The notes beneath the pieces were generated by a model, which saw nothing but the letters and a program-made list of their open reading frames with translations, had not been told where the DNA came from and made no database searches. Source: Halomonas sp. LR3S48 (GTDB lineage Bacteria > Pseudomonadota > Gammaproteobacteria > Pseudomonadales > Halomonadaceae). Taken from it: DNA of 64,000 nucleotides. Position numbers and translations under genes: made by a program. How positions within the stretch are numbered: the stretch's first letter is position 1; every line of letters begins with the position of its first letter. Positions 52,916-62,313 of the stretch are shown here, piece after piece. The DNA lies in NCBI RefSeq assembly GCF_025725665.1, contig NZ_CP107009.1, positions 4,526,001 through 4,590,000 of the forward strand. The letters run 5' to 3'.

Positions 52916-54115
52916 TCACGTCTCCTGGATCATCTCGCCGACCTTCCCCAGGATGTGCCGGCCAATGGGCAGCGCCGAGGTGGCGGCCGGCGACGGCGCG
53001 TTGCAGACGTTGACCGTGCGCCGGGTATTGACGAACAGAAAGTCGTCGATCAGCCGGCCATCGCGGGAGACGGCCTGGGCGCGCACGCCGGCGGGCCACG
53101 GCTCGAGGTCGCCCAGCGTCAGGCTGGGGCAGTATTTGCGCACCTCTTCCAGATAGCCGCGACGCCACAGCGAATTCTTCATCTCGCGCAGGCCGGGCCG
53201 CAGGTTGCGCCCCAGCACCTTGAGGATGCCGGGATTGCTGAACATGCGCGCCATGTCGGGCAGTGAAGCGTCGCCCTTGCGATACCCCTCGCGCTTGAAC
53301 GCCAGCACCGCATTGGGCCCCACGGTCACCGAACCATCGATCATGCGCGTCAGATGCACCCCAAGGAACGGCATGGAAGGGTCGGGGATGGGATAGATGA
53401 GGTGCTTGACGATATCGCTGAGCCGGTCGGGCAGGCGGTAGTATTCGCCGCGGAAGGGGCAGATGGAGAAGCCGGGGTTTCGTCCCAGCAGGCGCACGAC
53501 GCGGTCGGCCATCAGTCCCGAGCAGGTCACCAGGTAGCGACTGTTGAACTCACCCTGGGAGGTTTCGACGAGGACCTCCCCGGTACGCTCGGCGATCCCG
53601 GTGACCTCGTGGTCGTAGCGGATCTGGCCACCATGACGCTGGAACTCCTCGGCCATCGCCTCGGCCACCCGGGCATAGCTGACGATACCGCTGGAGGGGA
53701 CGAAGATGGCACCGAGCCCGGTGATGTGGGGCTCGCGCTCTATCAGCTCCCCGGCAGAAAGCCACTCCCGCTCCAGTCCGTTGGCAGCGGTGCGCTCCCA
53801 TAGCGCTTCCATGCGCTGCATCTCCTGCGGGTTGGTTGCCACCAATAGCTTGCCGCAGGCCTCGTAGGGAATGGCATGGCGGTCACAGAACTCCTTGGTA
53901 GCGCGATTACCCTCCAGGCAGAAGCGTGCCTTGAGGCTGCCCGGCGTATAGTAGACACCGGCATGAATCACGCCGCTGTTGTGGCCGCTCTGGTGCTGCG
54001 CGGGGCCGCTCTCCTTCTCAAGCAGCAGCATTTTCTTGTCGGGATAGCGCTCGATGAGTTGCATCGCGGTGGAAAGGCCGAGAATGCCGCCACCCAGAAT
54101 GATGAAATCGTACAC
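52916..54115 (-). CDS. lhgO: L-2-hydroxyglutarate oxidase LhgO
   Basis: 399-aa FAD-dependent oxidoreductase that oxidises L-2-hydroxyglutarate to 2-oxoglutarate at the membrane, passing electrons to quinone. The FAD dinucleotide site is YDFIILGGGILGLSTAMQL, followed by SGHNSGVIHAGVYYTPGSLKA and FVNTRRTVNVCNAPSPAATSA near the C-terminus. These are typical of the LhgO/L2HGDH group. The start is GTG at 54115, five bases after GAGG, immediately before the FAD site; an upstream ATG would add an unlikely leader. Confidence 0.88.
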   Translation of the reverse strand: MYDFIILGGGILGLSTAMQLIERYPDKKMLLLEKESGPAQHQSGHNSGVIHAGVYYTPGSLKARFCLEGNRATKEFCDRHAIPYEACGKLLVATNPQEMQRMEALWERTAANGLEREWLSAGELIEREPHITGLGAIFVPSSGIVSYARVAEAMAEEFQRHGGQIRYDHEVTGIAERTGEVLVETSQGEFNSRYLVTCSGLMADRVVRLLGRNPGFSICPFRGEYYRLPDRLSDIVKHLIYPIPDPSMPFLGVHLTRMIDGSVTVGPNAVLAFKREGYRKGDASLPDMARMFSNPGILKVLGRNLRPGLREMKNSLWRRGYLEEVRKYCPSLTLGDLEPWPAGVRAQAVSRDGRLIDDFLFVNTRRTVNVCNAPSPAATSALPIGRHILGKVGEMIQET

Positions 54116-54238
54116 GCAGGCCTCGCGTCGCCAGTGGAACACACCGAAGTCAGCTACCACGATACTCGTCGGCCGCTGCGCTGGCCAGCCGGCCAGGGCC
54201 GCTGCGTTGACTCATGCCAAAGGCGTGGGCTGCGGCGT

Positions 54239-54267
54239 TTTCCAGCGCTTTGCTATATCGGTATACT
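54239..54267 (+). promoter_or_regulatory. Candidate sigma-70 promoter of the cytochrome c gene
   Basis: TTTCCA (54239..54244) and TATACT (54262..54267) are 17 bp apart, 92 bp before the GTG start. The -10 matches the consensus TATAAT at 5 of 6 positions and the -35 matches TTGACA at 4 of 6. Confidence 0.45.
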
Positions 54268-54358
54268 AGCGCCCATTGTGTGTATCATGGCGCTCCGGCT
54301 GTCGCGTGCCGTCGTCGCCAACAGATTACGATTACAGGACCGTCGAGAGGTGGTGAGA

Positions 54359-55282
54359 GTGAAATCCAGCAAGCTGATCATGGGGTGTCTGGCCACCCTG
54401 GGCCTGGTCGCGGGCGCCGCGTCCGTTCAGGCCGAAGTGGACCGCGATGCCATTGCCGAGCGCCTGAAGCCGGTGGGTGAACTCTGCCTGCAGGGCGATG
54501 AGTGTGGCACGGCAGCAACCGCTGCGAGCGATTCGGGTAGCGGTGGCGAAGGCGCCGATGGCGAGGGCATCTACGGCCAGGTGTGCAGCGCATGCCATGA
54601 CAGCGGCGCCGCCGGTGCGCCGGTACGCGGCGAGGAGGACGCCTGGGCCGACCGCGTCGACAAGGGCTGGGACACGCTGCTGGATCACGCCATCAACGGT
54701 TTCAACGCCATGCCGGCCCGCGGCGGCAACCCCAACCTCTCCGACGAGGAAGTCGCCGCCGCTACTGCGCACCTGGTGGATCCTGTGATGGACGTGCCGG
54801 AGCTGGGCGGTGATGAAGAAGCCGCATCCGACGAAGCCGCATCCGACGAAGCCGCATCCGACGAAGCCGCATCCGAGGACGAGGCTGCCGCCGATGGAGA
54901 GGCCGTGACCGAAGAAGGCGCCGTCGAAGAGGATGCCGAAGCCGCCGCGGTGGCGACCGAAGACGGAGCCGCGGATGAAGAGGCCGTCGAGGAAGCGTCT
55001 GCCGACGAAGAGGCCGCTGGCGACGAGCCGGCCCACGCCGGCATCGACGGCGAGGCGATCTACAACCAGGCCTGCATGGCATGCCACATGACCGGTGCCG
55101 CCGGTGCGCCGCGCCGCGGCGAAGCCGGCGAGTGGGAAGGGCGCATCGATCAGGATATCGAGACGCTGTACGACCACGCCATTAACGGTGTCGGCGCCAT
55201 GCCGCCCAAGGGTGGCAACATGGGTCTCTCGGACGACGAGGTGCGTGCCGCCGTGGACTTCCTGGTCGAGCCCGTCAAGTAA
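54359..55282 (+). CDS. Diheme cytochrome c (c5-type domains) with an acidic Ala/Glu/Ser-rich linker
   Basis: 307-aa exported protein. Signal peptide residues about 1-25 (ending ASVQA). Two cytochrome c5-like domains: the first has haem motif CSACH (C76-H80), the second CMACH (C239-H243), both followed by the same pattern GAAGAP and by NAMPARGGN/GAMPPKGGN with a distal Met. The linker (about residues 150-230) is acidic and contains four tandem copies of a 15-bp unit. It should carry electrons in the periplasm. GTG start at 54359 with AGGTGG upstream. Divergent from lhgO. Confidence 0.9.
   Translation: MKSSKLIMGCLATLGLVAGAASVQAEVDRDAIAERLKPVGELCLQGDECGTAATAASDSGSGGEGADGEGIYGQVCSACHDSGAAGAPVRGEEDAWADRVDKGWDTLLDHAINGFNAMPARGGNPNLSDEEVAAATAHLVDPVMDVPELGGDEEAASDEAASDEAASDEAASEDEAAADGEAVTEEGAVEEDAEAAAVATEDGAADEEAVEEASADEEAAGDEPAHAGIDGEAIYNQACMACHMTGAAGAPRRGEAGEWEGRIDQDIETLYDHAINGVGAMPPKGGNMGLSDDEVRAAVDFLVEPVK
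54821..54880 (+). repeat. Tandem 15-bp repeat (4 copies) in the cytochrome c linker
   Basis: Unit GCCGCATCCGACGAA, encoding Ala-Ala-Ser-Asp-Glu, copied at 54821, 54836, 54851 and 54866 (the last diverges to GAGGAC at its end). In-frame, so copy-number change would alter linker length without frameshift. Confidence 0.95.
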
Positions 55283-55306
55283 TCCGTACGCGGGTCTGTA
55301 ACCAAA

Positions 55307-55332
55307 GACGGGGCGCCTTTTGGCGCCCCGTC
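55307..55332. terminator. Bidirectional terminator between cytochrome c and rep
   Basis: 11-bp perfect arms GACGGGGCGCC and GGCGCCCCGTC with a TTTT loop. On the minus strand it is followed by TTTGG, so it terminates rep better than the cytochrome gene. Confidence 0.8.
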
Positions 55333-55370
55333 GGCGTTCATGTCTCATCCACCCGACACCCCGTCGGGAT

Positions 55371-57434
55371 TTAACCCAGCAACGAGCGCAGCCCGGCGAT
55401 GGCATCCTGCCCCCGCGCCTGCTTCTTCTCCGGATCCTCCTTGTCGGCGCGGCCTTCCCACTCCAGATCGTCCGGCGGCAGCTCGTCGAGGAAACGGCTC
55501 GGCGTGCAATCCATCAACTCGCCGAAGGCCTTGCGCTGGCGCGCCAGGGTCAGGGTCAGGGTCTGGCGCGCGCGGGTGATGCCGACATAGGCCAGGCGCC
55601 GCTCCTCCTCCACCGTGCCGGCCTCGATGGCGTTGCGGTGGGGCAGCAGCTCCTCCTCGAGGCCCATCAGGTAGACATGCGGGAACTCCAGCCCCTTGGA
55701 GGCATGCATGGTCAGCAGCTGCACCTTGTCGGTATCGTCCTCCTCGGCCTGCTGTTCCAGGATGTCGCGCAGCACCAGCCGCGAGATGGCCGCCTCCACA
55801 TCGCCGGTCTCGGCGGCGTCTTCCGCTTCGATCTCCGCAGCTCTTTCCTCAGGATCATGTTTCATCGACTTCTCGAGCTGGTCGATCAGCGTCCAGACGT
55901 TGGCCATACGCCGCTCGGCGATGGTGGGTGCGCTGGCGTTCTGGTAGAGCCACGCCTCGTAGTCCATCTCGTGCAGCATGCCGCGTATCGCGGCCAGCGA
56001 ATCCCCCTCGTCCATGCGGCGGCGCACACCGTCGATGAAGTGGGTGAAGCGCCCCAGGCGCTCCACCGCCCGCGCCGGCAGCTGCTGCTCCAGGCCCAGC
56101 TCGTGGCAGGCGTCGAACAGCGAGGCGCCCCGCTCGGTGGCATAGTTGGCCAGCTTCTCCAGGGTGCCGGGGCCGATCTCGCGGCGCGGCACGTTGACGA
56201 TGCGCAGGAAGGCGTTGTCGTCTGCCGGATTGATCAGCAGGCGCAGGTAGGCCATGGCGTCCTTGATCTCGTTACGCGAGAAGAAGGAGGTGCCGCCGGA
56301 GAGCTTGTAGGGGATCTGGTAGTGCTGGAGTTTCAACTCGAGCAGCCGGGCCTGGAAATTGCCACGGTAGAGCACGGCGAAGTCGCGCCACTCCGCGCGC
56401 TCCTTGATGCGCCGGGTGAGGATCTCGCTGGCCACCCGTTCGGCCTCGGCCTCCTCGTGGCGGTTGACCACCACACGGATCGGCGCGCCCTGCCCCATCT
56501 CCGACCACAGCGTTTTTTCATAGACGTGGGGATTGTTGGCGATCAGGGTATTGGCGGCGCGCAGGATGGTGCCGGTGGAGCGGTAGTTCTGCTCCAGCTT
56601 GATCACGTTGAGGCGCGGAAAGTCCTCGCCCAGGGTCACCAGGTTCTCGGGCCGCGCCCCACGCCAGGCGTAGATCGACTGGTCGTCGTCACCCACCACG
56701 GTGAACGTCTTGCGCTCCTCCATCAGCAGCTTGACCAGCAGGTACTGGGAAACGTTGGTGTCCTGGTACTCGTCGACCAGCATGTAGTGGATCTTGCGTC
56801 GCCAGCGCGCCAGCACTTCGGGATTGTCCTTGAGCAGCACCACCGGCAGCAGGATCAGGTCGTCGAAGTCCACCGCGTTGTAGGCCTTGAGGTGGCGCAC
56901 GTAGGCCTCGTAGACCCGTGCGGCGTACTGCTCGTCCTCGTCCACAGCGTGGGACAGCGCCTGGCCCGGCAGCACCAGGTCGTTCTTCCATTCCGAGATC
57001 TGGTGCTGCACGGCGTTGATCTGCTCGGCGTCGACCTGGGCGTCCTTGTTCATCAGGTCGCGCAGCAGCGCCTTGGCGTCCTCGGGGTCGAACAGCGAGA
57101 AGCCCGGCTTGTAGCCCAGCGCCTTGAGTTCGCCGCGAATGATGTTGAGCCCCAGGGTGTGGAAGGTCGAGACGGTCAGCCCGTGCCCCTCCTTGCCCTT
57201 AAGCATCTGCCCCACGCGCTCCTTCATCTCGCGAGCGGCCTTGTTGGTGAAGGTGACGGCGGCGATACGGCGTGCGCTCATGCCGCACACCTGGACCAGG
57301 TAGGCGATCTTGGTGGTGATCACACTGGTCTTGCCCGAACCGGCGCCGGCCAGCACCAGGCAGGGGCCGTCGATATAGCGCACGGCTTCCTGCTGGCGCG
57401 GATTGAGCTTGGCGAGGCGTTGCTGAATGCTCAT
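55371..57434 (-). CDS. rep: ATP-dependent DNA helicase Rep
   Basis: 687-aa UvrD-family 3'-5' helicase that aids replication fork progress. Motif I is LAGAGSGKTSVI, motif II VDEYQDTN, motif III VVGDDDQSIYAWRGA, motif IV EQNYRSTGTILRAANTLI, motif V/VI LLTMHASKGLEFPHV and YVGITRARQTLTLT. Length and C-terminus match Rep rather than UvrD. It is four bases after trmL on the same strand. Confidence 0.94.
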   Translation of the reverse strand: MSIQQRLAKLNPRQQEAVRYIDGPCLVLAGAGSGKTSVITTKIAYLVQVCGMSARRIAAVTFTNKAAREMKERVGQMLKGKEGHGLTVSTFHTLGLNIIRGELKALGYKPGFSLFDPEDAKALLRDLMNKDAQVDAEQINAVQHQISEWKNDLVLPGQALSHAVDEDEQYAARVYEAYVRHLKAYNAVDFDDLILLPVVLLKDNPEVLARWRRKIHYMLVDEYQDTNVSQYLLVKLLMEERKTFTVVGDDDQSIYAWRGARPENLVTLGEDFPRLNVIKLEQNYRSTGTILRAANTLIANNPHVYEKTLWSEMGQGAPIRVVVNRHEEAEAERVASEILTRRIKERAEWRDFAVLYRGNFQARLLELKLQHYQIPYKLSGGTSFFSRNEIKDAMAYLRLLINPADDNAFLRIVNVPRREIGPGTLEKLANYATERGASLFDACHELGLEQQLPARAVERLGRFTHFIDGVRRRMDEGDSLAAIRGMLHEMDYEAWLYQNASAPTIAERRMANVWTLIDQLEKSMKHDPEERAAEIEAEDAAETGDVEAAISRLVLRDILEQQAEEDDTDKVQLLTMHASKGLEFPHVYLMGLEEELLPHRNAIEAGTVEEERRLAYVGITRARQTLTLTLARQRKAFGELMDCTPSRFLDELPPDDLEWEGRADKEDPEKKQARGQDAIAGLRSLLG

Positions 57435-57438
57435 GGAA

Positions 57439-57912
57439 TCACTCGGGCTGCGCCGCGCCGGCGAAGCCTAGCTGGCGCCAGGCCTCGAACACCAGGATGG
57501 CACAGGCGTTGGAGAGGTTGAGACTTCGGCTGTCCGCCAGCATGGGAATGCGCAGGCACTGCTCTGGCGGCAAGGCATCCAGCATTGCCTGAGGTAGGCC
57601 GCGAGTCTCGGGGCCGAACAACAGGGCATCGCCGGGGCGATAGCTCGGCTCATGGTAGCCCGTTCGGCCTCGGGTCGATACGGCGAATACCCGCGAGGGT
57701 GTGACCGCATCGACGAAAGCCGGCCAACCGCGATGTACGCTGACGGCAGCCCACTCGTGATAGTCGAGCCCGGCGCGGCGCAGGCGTTTGTCGTCGAGCA
57801 CGAAGCCCAGCGGCTCGATCAGGTGCAGGCGAAAGCCGCTGTTGGCACACAGGCGGATCAGGTTGCCGGTATTGGGCGGGATCTCGGGTTCGAAGAGTAC
57901 GACATCGAGCAT
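57439..57912 (-). CDS. trmL: tRNA (cytidine(34)-2'-O)-methyltransferase TrmL
   Basis: 157-aa SPOUT methyltransferase that modifies the wobble base of leucine tRNAs with SAM. The knot motifs are clear: [20 protein letters not shown] (N-terminal), [12 protein letters not shown] and [20 protein letters not shown] (C-terminal). The start at 57912 matches the family ([17 protein letters not shown]). Directly upstream of rep, transcribed together. Confidence 0.95.
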   Translation of the reverse strand: MLDVVLFEPEIPPNTGNLIRLCANSGFRLHLIEPLGFVLDDKRLRRAGLDYHEWAAVSVHRGWPAFVDAVTPSRVFAVSTRGRTGYHEPSYRPGDALLFGPETRGLPQAMLDALPPEQCLRIPMLADSRSLNLSNACAILVFEAWRQLGFAGAAQPE

Positions 57913-57971
57913 GGCGGCCTGCCTGGAAGCGCTGGCGGGCCCGCCAGGGCCCGCCGGTACAGCGAGGACGA

Positions 57972-58538
57972 TCAGAAGCTCAGACGAACCCCGACCTGGG
58001 CGCCACGATCCAGGGTGCGGTTGCCGTGGCGGTTGTCGAAGTCGGCCGCCGCTTGACGCAGGCCGACGTAGCCGTCGACGTTGGGGGTAAAGGCATAGCG
58101 CGCGCGCACGCCCACCTCGTAGCCGTCGTCCAGATCACCGCTGGTCACCACGCCGGGGGTGTAGAAACCGTAGCCCCCCAGCGAGACGGCGGGCGCCTGC
58201 GGCAGGTAGACATAGCCGTAGCCGCCCAAGCCCAGGCCGCCGCCATCACCGTAGTCGGTGTCGAACTGGGTCCAGCGTGCGCCAATGCCCACATCGCGAT
58301 CGCGGTTGCGCTGAACGCCCAGCAACTGGGCATGGTAGAGGGTGGCGTCCTCGCGATACTCGCTGTTGATCACGCCACCACCCAGGGCCACACCCTGGGT
58401 GATCTCGCCGGCGGCTTCGAACTGCATGGCATCGGCGCCGAGGTTGAGATCCAGGCTGCCGGCGGCGTGGGCGCCGCTGGCGGCAAATACGATACCCGAA
58501 ACCAGGGCGGCCCTGGCGAACTGTCCGAGCGGATTCAT
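57972..58538 (-). CDS. YfaZ-like outer membrane beta-barrel protein
   Basis: 188-aa exported protein with a signal peptide ending SGAHAAG. The mature part is Gly/aromatic-rich with alternating strands ([55 protein letters not shown]) and ends in the barrel signature VGVRLSF with terminal Phe. This fits an 8-stranded barrel of the YfaZ/YfaZ_2 type, function unknown. Start at 58538 has AAGGAG upstream; longer in-frame starts are unsupported. Confidence 0.8.
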   Translation of the reverse strand: MNPLGQFARAALVSGIVFAASGAHAAGSLDLNLGADAMQFEAAGEITQGVALGGGVINSEYREDATLYHAQLLGVQRNRDRDVGIGARWTQFDTDYGDGGGLGLGGYGYVYLPQAPAVSLGGYGFYTPGVVTSGDLDDGYEVGVRARYAFTPNVDGYVGLRQAAADFDNRHGNRTLDRGAQVGVRLSF

Positions 58539-58579
58539 CGATGTCTCCTTGCTCACTGCGCGCATTACGTGACTGAACA

Positions 58580-59263
58580 TCAATCGGCTGCGACGCCATA
58601 GCGCGCGCGATAGTCGCGAATGGCGGCCGCATGTCCTCGAAGCTCTTGGTTGGCTTGCTGCTCGAGGTAGGCCAGCACCATGTCCAGCGTGACGATGCTG
58701 ATGACGGGCATGCCGTAGCGCGATTCGACCTCCTGAATGGCGCTCTGGCTTTTGATCTCACCCCCTTCCTGGCCGCGCTCCTGGCGATCCAGTGCGATCA
58801 CCACACCTGCCGCCTCGGCGCCGGCGGCGTCGATCAGCGCCATCACCTCGCGAATGGCGGTACCCGCGGTGATCACGTCATCGATGATCAGGATGCGCCC
58901 GGCCAGCTCGGCACCGACGATGTTGCCGCCCTCGCCGTGGTCCTTCGCCTCCTTGCGATTGAAGGCAAACGGCAGGTCGCGGCCGTGATGTTCGGCCAGC
59001 GCCACCGCTGTCGTTGCCGCCAGCGGGATGCCCTTGTAGGCAGGGCCGAACAGCACGTCGCACGCCACACCGCTGGCTTCGATGGCATTGGCGTAGAAGC
59101 GCCCCAGCCGCGCCAGGGCGCCGCCGCTGCGAAACAGGCCGGCATTGAAGAAGTAGGGGCTGACACGACCCGACTTGAGGGTGAACTCGCCGAACTTCAG
59201 CACGCCTTGCTCGATGGCGAACTCGATGAACTCACGCTGATAGGCATGCATGCTGGCCGACAC
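58580..59263 (-). CDS. pyrE: Orotate phosphoribosyltransferase
   Basis: 227-aa pyrimidine biosynthesis enzyme that transfers the phosphoribosyl group of PRPP to orotate. It aligns with E. coli Pyr[36 protein letters not shown], quoted in part as [46 protein letters not shown] loop [19 protein letters not shown] at 59263 with GGGGGAG upstream gives [12 protein letters not shown]; the ATG at 59251 is the alternative and is what the E. coli start resembles. Divergent from crc, as in Pseudomonas. Confidence 0.95.
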   Translation of the reverse strand: MSASMHAYQREFIEFAIEQGVLKFGEFTLKSGRVSPYFFNAGLFRSGGALARLGRFYANAIEASGVACDVLFGPAYKGIPLAATTAVALAEHHGRDLPFAFNRKEAKDHGEGGNIVGAELAGRILIIDDVITAGTAIREVMALIDAAGAEAAGVVIALDRQERGQEGGEIKSQSAIQEVESRYGMPVISIVTLDMVLAYLEQQANQELRGHAAAIRDYRARYGVAAD

Positions 59264-59343
59264 GGCGCTCCCCCTGCTATTCATAGGCTCCATGGAAGGA
59301 AATTGCGTGTAATACCACGAATATCCATGCGGGCCATTTACCC

Positions 59344-59367
59344 AAACGTCGAAACGTCGGGTATCAT
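59344..59367 (+). promoter_or_regulatory. Direct repeat and -10-like element before crc
   Basis: Two adjacent copies of AAACGTCG (59344..59351, 59352..59359) run into TATCAT (59362..59367), a -10-like hexamer 28 bp before the crc ATG. The pyrE start is 81 bp away on the other side, so the repeat may influence both genes. Confidence 0.35.
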
Positions 59368-59394
59368 ACACGCGCGACGTCAAAGGGACCATGT

Positions 59395-60162
59395 ATGAAA
59401 ATTGCCACCATCAATGTCAACGGAATCCGCGAGGCCGTCGGACGAGGTTTCCTCGACTGGCTGGCCGAGCAGGACGCCGATGTCGTCTGTGTCCAGAACC
59501 TCAAGGCCAAGAGCTTCGAGCTGGATGACAGCATTCTGTACCCGGAAGGCTACGAAGGCTACTTCCTCGATGCCGAGGAGGACGGCTTCTCCGGCGTGGG
59601 TATTTACTGCCGCAAGATCCCCAAGGCGATCATGTACGGTCTCGGCTTTCCGCAGTGCGATCACGAGGCGCGCTTCCTGCAGGCCGACTACGACCGCTTC
59701 AGCATCGCCAGCTTCCTGATGCCCGACGGCAGCGACTACGCCGCCAAGCAGGCCTTCATGGGCCAGTACCAGGAATACCTGAACAAGATGGCGCGCAAGC
59801 GGCGCGAGTACATCATCTGCGGCACCTGGCACATCGCCCACAAGACCGTCGATCTGGAGAACTGGGCCGACAACCAGACCACGCCGGGCTTCAAGCCCGA
59901 AGAGCGTGCCTGGATGGACCAGGTGTTCGGCCCCACCGGCTTCATCGACACCTTCCGCGAGATCAACCGCGACGCCGGCGAGTACACCTGGTGGCCCAAG
60001 CTCGACCAGGAAGTGCCGCGCTCACGCCAGGAAGGCTGGCGTATCGATTACCAGATCGTCGGGCCCAACCTGCGCCGCCACGTGGTCGACGCCTGGATCG
60101 ACTACGACGCCACCTTCAGCGAGTTCGCCCCGCTGTTCGTCGAGTACGACCTGACGCTGTAA
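59395..60162 (+). CDS. crc: Crc-like protein of the ExoIII/endonuclease-exonuclease fold, catalytically degenerate
   Basis: 255-aa protein of the exonuclease III fold. The fold residues are kept ([42 protein letters not shown]), but catalytic residues are lost: the metal glutamate of LQETK is N35 in VQNLKAK, GDMNIS is replaced by CGTWHIAH, and SDHAP is SEFAP. The same losses characterise Pseudomonas Crc, the partner of Hfq in catabolite repression. Position beside pyrE and near rph/yicC also matches the Pseudomonas crc locus. It is therefore probably regulatory, not a nuclease. Confidence 0.85.
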   Translation: MKIATINVNGIREAVGRGFLDWLAEQDADVVCVQNLKAKSFELDDSILYPEGYEGYFLDAEEDGFSGVGIYCRKIPKAIMYGLGFPQCDHEARFLQADYDRFSIASFLMPDGSDYAAKQAFMGQYQEYLNKMARKRREYIICGTWHIAHKTVDLENWADNQTTPGFKPEERAWMDQVFGPTGFIDTFREINRDAGEYTWWPKLDQEVPRSRQEGWRIDYQIVGPNLRRHVVDAWIDYDATFSEFAPLFVEYDLTL

Positions 60163-60203
60163 GCACACCCTTACGTCGCGGCCGGGCTTTGCCCGGAACG
60201 CAC

Positions 60204-60226
60204 TGCGCCGGCCTAGTGCCGGCGCA
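60204..60226. terminator. Hairpins between the convergent crc and rph genes
   Basis: TGCGCCGGC (60204..60212) pairs GCCGGCGCA (60218..60226) with a 5-nt loop; CCGGGC-TTT-GCCCGG lies just before (60182..60196). Weak T-runs on both sides; probably shared termination. Confidence 0.55.
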
Positions 60227-60250
60227 ATGCTTTAGGAATACTACGAGTGT

Positions 60251-60988
60251 TCAGCGACGAATGCCCAGCGCCTCGCGCTGGTGCTCGAAGAGCTGGGCGC
60301 CGGCATTTTCGGCCAGTTCCAGCATGGCGTTGAGCTGTTCCCGCGAGAACACACCCGCCTCGGCGGTGCCCTGCACCTCGATCAGTCCGCCCGATTCGGC
60401 CATGACCACGTTCATGTCGGTGTCGGCGCCGCTGTCCTCGGGGTAGTCGAGGTCGACCACCGCCATGCCCTTGTAGAGCCCCACCGAGACCGAGCTGACC
60501 AGCTGCACGAAGGGGTCGCCCTTGATCATCTTCTTGCGCTGCAGGTAACGGATGGCATCCACCAGAGCCACGCAGCCGCCGGTGATAGAGGCGGTGCGGG
60601 TGCCGCCGTCGGCCTGAATCACGTCGCAATCCACGGTAATGGTGAATTCGCCCAGCTTCTTGAGGTTGATCGAAGCGCGCAGCGAACGGCCGATAAGACG
60701 CTGGATCTCAAGCGTGCGCCCGCCCTGCTTGCCGCGGGCCGCCTCGCGGCCGCCGCGGGTGTGGGTGGCGCGCGGCAGCATGCCGTACTCGGCGGTGACC
60801 CAGCCCTGGCCCTTGCCACGCAGCCAGCGCGGCACGCCGGCCTCGACGCTGGCGTTGCACAGCACCTTGGTATCGCCGAACTCCACCAGCACCGAGCCTT
60901 CGGCATGACGGGTGTAATCGCGGGTCAGGCGAATCTCGCGGGACTGGTCGGGGCGACGCCCGCTGGGGCGCTTGAGTTCGGAAGCCAT
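60251..60988 (-). CDS. rph: Ribonuclease PH
   Basis: 245-aa phosphate-dependent 3'-5' exoribonuclease that trims tRNA 3' ends. Typical blocks are [25 protein letters not shown] [40 protein letters not shown], the catalytic [21 protein letters not shown] and [20 protein letters not shown]. Length is complete. Start at 60988 has AGAGGT upstream. Confidence 0.96.
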   Translation of the reverse strand: MASELKRPSGRRPDQSREIRLTRDYTRHAEGSVLVEFGDTKVLCNASVEAGVPRWLRGKGQGWVTAEYGMLPRATHTRGGREAARGKQGGRTLEIQRLIGRSLRASINLKKLGEFTITVDCDVIQADGGTRTASITGGCVALVDAIRYLQRKKMIKGDPFVQLVSSVSVGLYKGMAVVDLDYPEDSGADTDMNVVMAESGGLIEVQGTAEAGVFSREQLNAMLELAENAGAQLFEHQREALGIRR

Positions 60989-61177
60989 GGTACCTCTCGG
61001 ATGCAGAAACGAACTGAATGACGCCCCGACACGACAAGCCGAGCCGGCCATGCGCGTCCCTGGCGTCGAATGGCTGGCCATTCTACACGGTTGGGCCAAG
61101 GAATCGGTTAAACTCCTTGTCCCGCCTGTCGTCGGACAGTGCCGGCCGCGGCGCCGCCAACCGAACGAGGAGTCACC

Positions 61178-62056
61178 ATGGTTGATCACAGCAAGGTTCA
61201 CAGCATGACCGCCTTTGCCCGCCAGAGCCGTGAAGGCGATTGGGGTAGTCTGCAATTGGAGCTGCGCTCGGTGAACCAGCGCTACCTGGAACCCTTCTTC
61301 CGGCTACCCGAGGCCCTGCGCGACCTCGAACCGGCCTTTCGCGAGGCGCTGCGTACGCGCCTCGCGCGGGGCAAGGTCGAGTGCCACCTGCGCTTCGAAC
61401 CTACCGACATCAGCGAAACCCTGGCCGTCAACCACAGCCGGCTGGTCGCCCTGGCCGAGGCGCTGGGCGAGATCCGCGAAATGCTACCCCAGGTCGCCAT
61501 GCCCGACGCGCTCTCGCTGCTGGACCATCCCGGCGTGCTCGAGGCCCAGGGCGTCGACCTGGACGAAGTGAAGGCGGAGGCCACGGCGCTGTTCGAGGCC
61601 GCCCTCGACGAGCTGATCGAGGCCCGCGCCCGCGAGGGCGACAAGCTCGCGGCGCTGATCCGCGAGCGACTGGCCGGCGTGCGCGAACAGGTCGTCGAGG
61701 TGCGCCGCCTGATGCCCCAGATCCTCGAGCGCCAGCGCGCCCTGCTGCTGGAGCGGCTCGAGGCGGTCAAGACCGAGCTCGACCCCCAGCGGCTGGAGGC
61801 CGAGCTGGTGCTGCTGGCACAGAAAGCCGACGTCGACGAGGAACTCGACCGCCTCGAGACCCATGTCGGCGAGGTGGCACGCCAGCTCGACCAGAGGGGC
61901 CCCAAGGGGCGCCGCCTCGACTTCCTGATGCAGGAACTCAACCGCGAGGCCAACACCCTCTCCTCCAAGTCGGCGGTGGCCAGCACCACGCGCTGCGCAG
62001 TGGAACTCAAGGTGCTGATCGAGCAGATGAGGGAACAGATCCAGAATATCGAGTGA
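61178..62056 (+). CDS. yicC: YicC-family endoribonuclease
   Basis: 292-aa protein. It begins with the family [29 protein letters not shown] region (quoted as [15 protein letters not shown]) and ends [20 protein letters not shown] and [14 protein letters not shown]. The middle is a long alpha-helical hairpin. YicC-type proteins are linked to RNA decay. Start at 61178 follows GAGGAGTC. Divergent from rph, same order as Pseudomonas PA5334-PA5335. Confidence 0.94.
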   Translation: MVDHSKVHSMTAFARQSREGDWGSLQLELRSVNQRYLEPFFRLPEALRDLEPAFREALRTRLARGKVECHLRFEPTDISETLAVNHSRLVALAEALGEIREMLPQVAMPDALSLLDHPGVLEAQGVDLDEVKAEATALFEAALDELIEARAREGDKLAALIRERLAGVREQVVEVRRLMPQILERQRALLLERLEAVKTELDPQRLEAELVLLAQKADVDEELDRLETHVGEVARQLDQRGPKGRRLDFLMQELNREANTLSSKSAVASTTRCAVELKVLIEQMREQIQNIE

Positions 62057-62260
62057 TACCCGGACCTTTCCGGCCGCGAACCAAGGCGCACCAGAATGCG
62101 GCCAACGACGCCTTGCCTGATCGGTTACCCCTGGCCGCTGCCTTGCTCGCCAGGACCAGGGGACCCGGACAGCGGCCCCTGCCGGTGCGTGGCATCGTGT
62201 TCCCCTACTGACGGCGGGGAAGGCTGGCTTACCTGCTAGACTGAATCTGCGCTTGGTGAA

Positions 62261-62308
62261 AGGCCGACTTCGCGGCCAAGCTGCGTCGCCTGGCTGATGA
62301 CAACGAGT
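62261..62308 (+). pseudogene. Remnant of an amphi-Trp domain gene
   Basis: Translation gives KADFAAKLRRLADDNE, bounded by a TGA before it. It matches the intact protein at 50483 (SKAEFVAKLRRLADTIE) at 12 of 16 positions, including KLRRLAD. The rest of the domain is missing, and the frame runs straight into the antiporter ATG at 62314. This is an N-terminal scrap of an old amphi-Trp gene, not an expressed protein. Confidence 0.65.
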
Positions 62309-62313
62309 CACCT

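Noticed and set aside
54332..55405. Minus-strand frame across the cytochrome c gene
   Set aside because: Repeats such as Gly/Phe/Cys-rich GCGFVGCGF arise from reading the 15-bp cytochrome repeat backwards; not a real protein.
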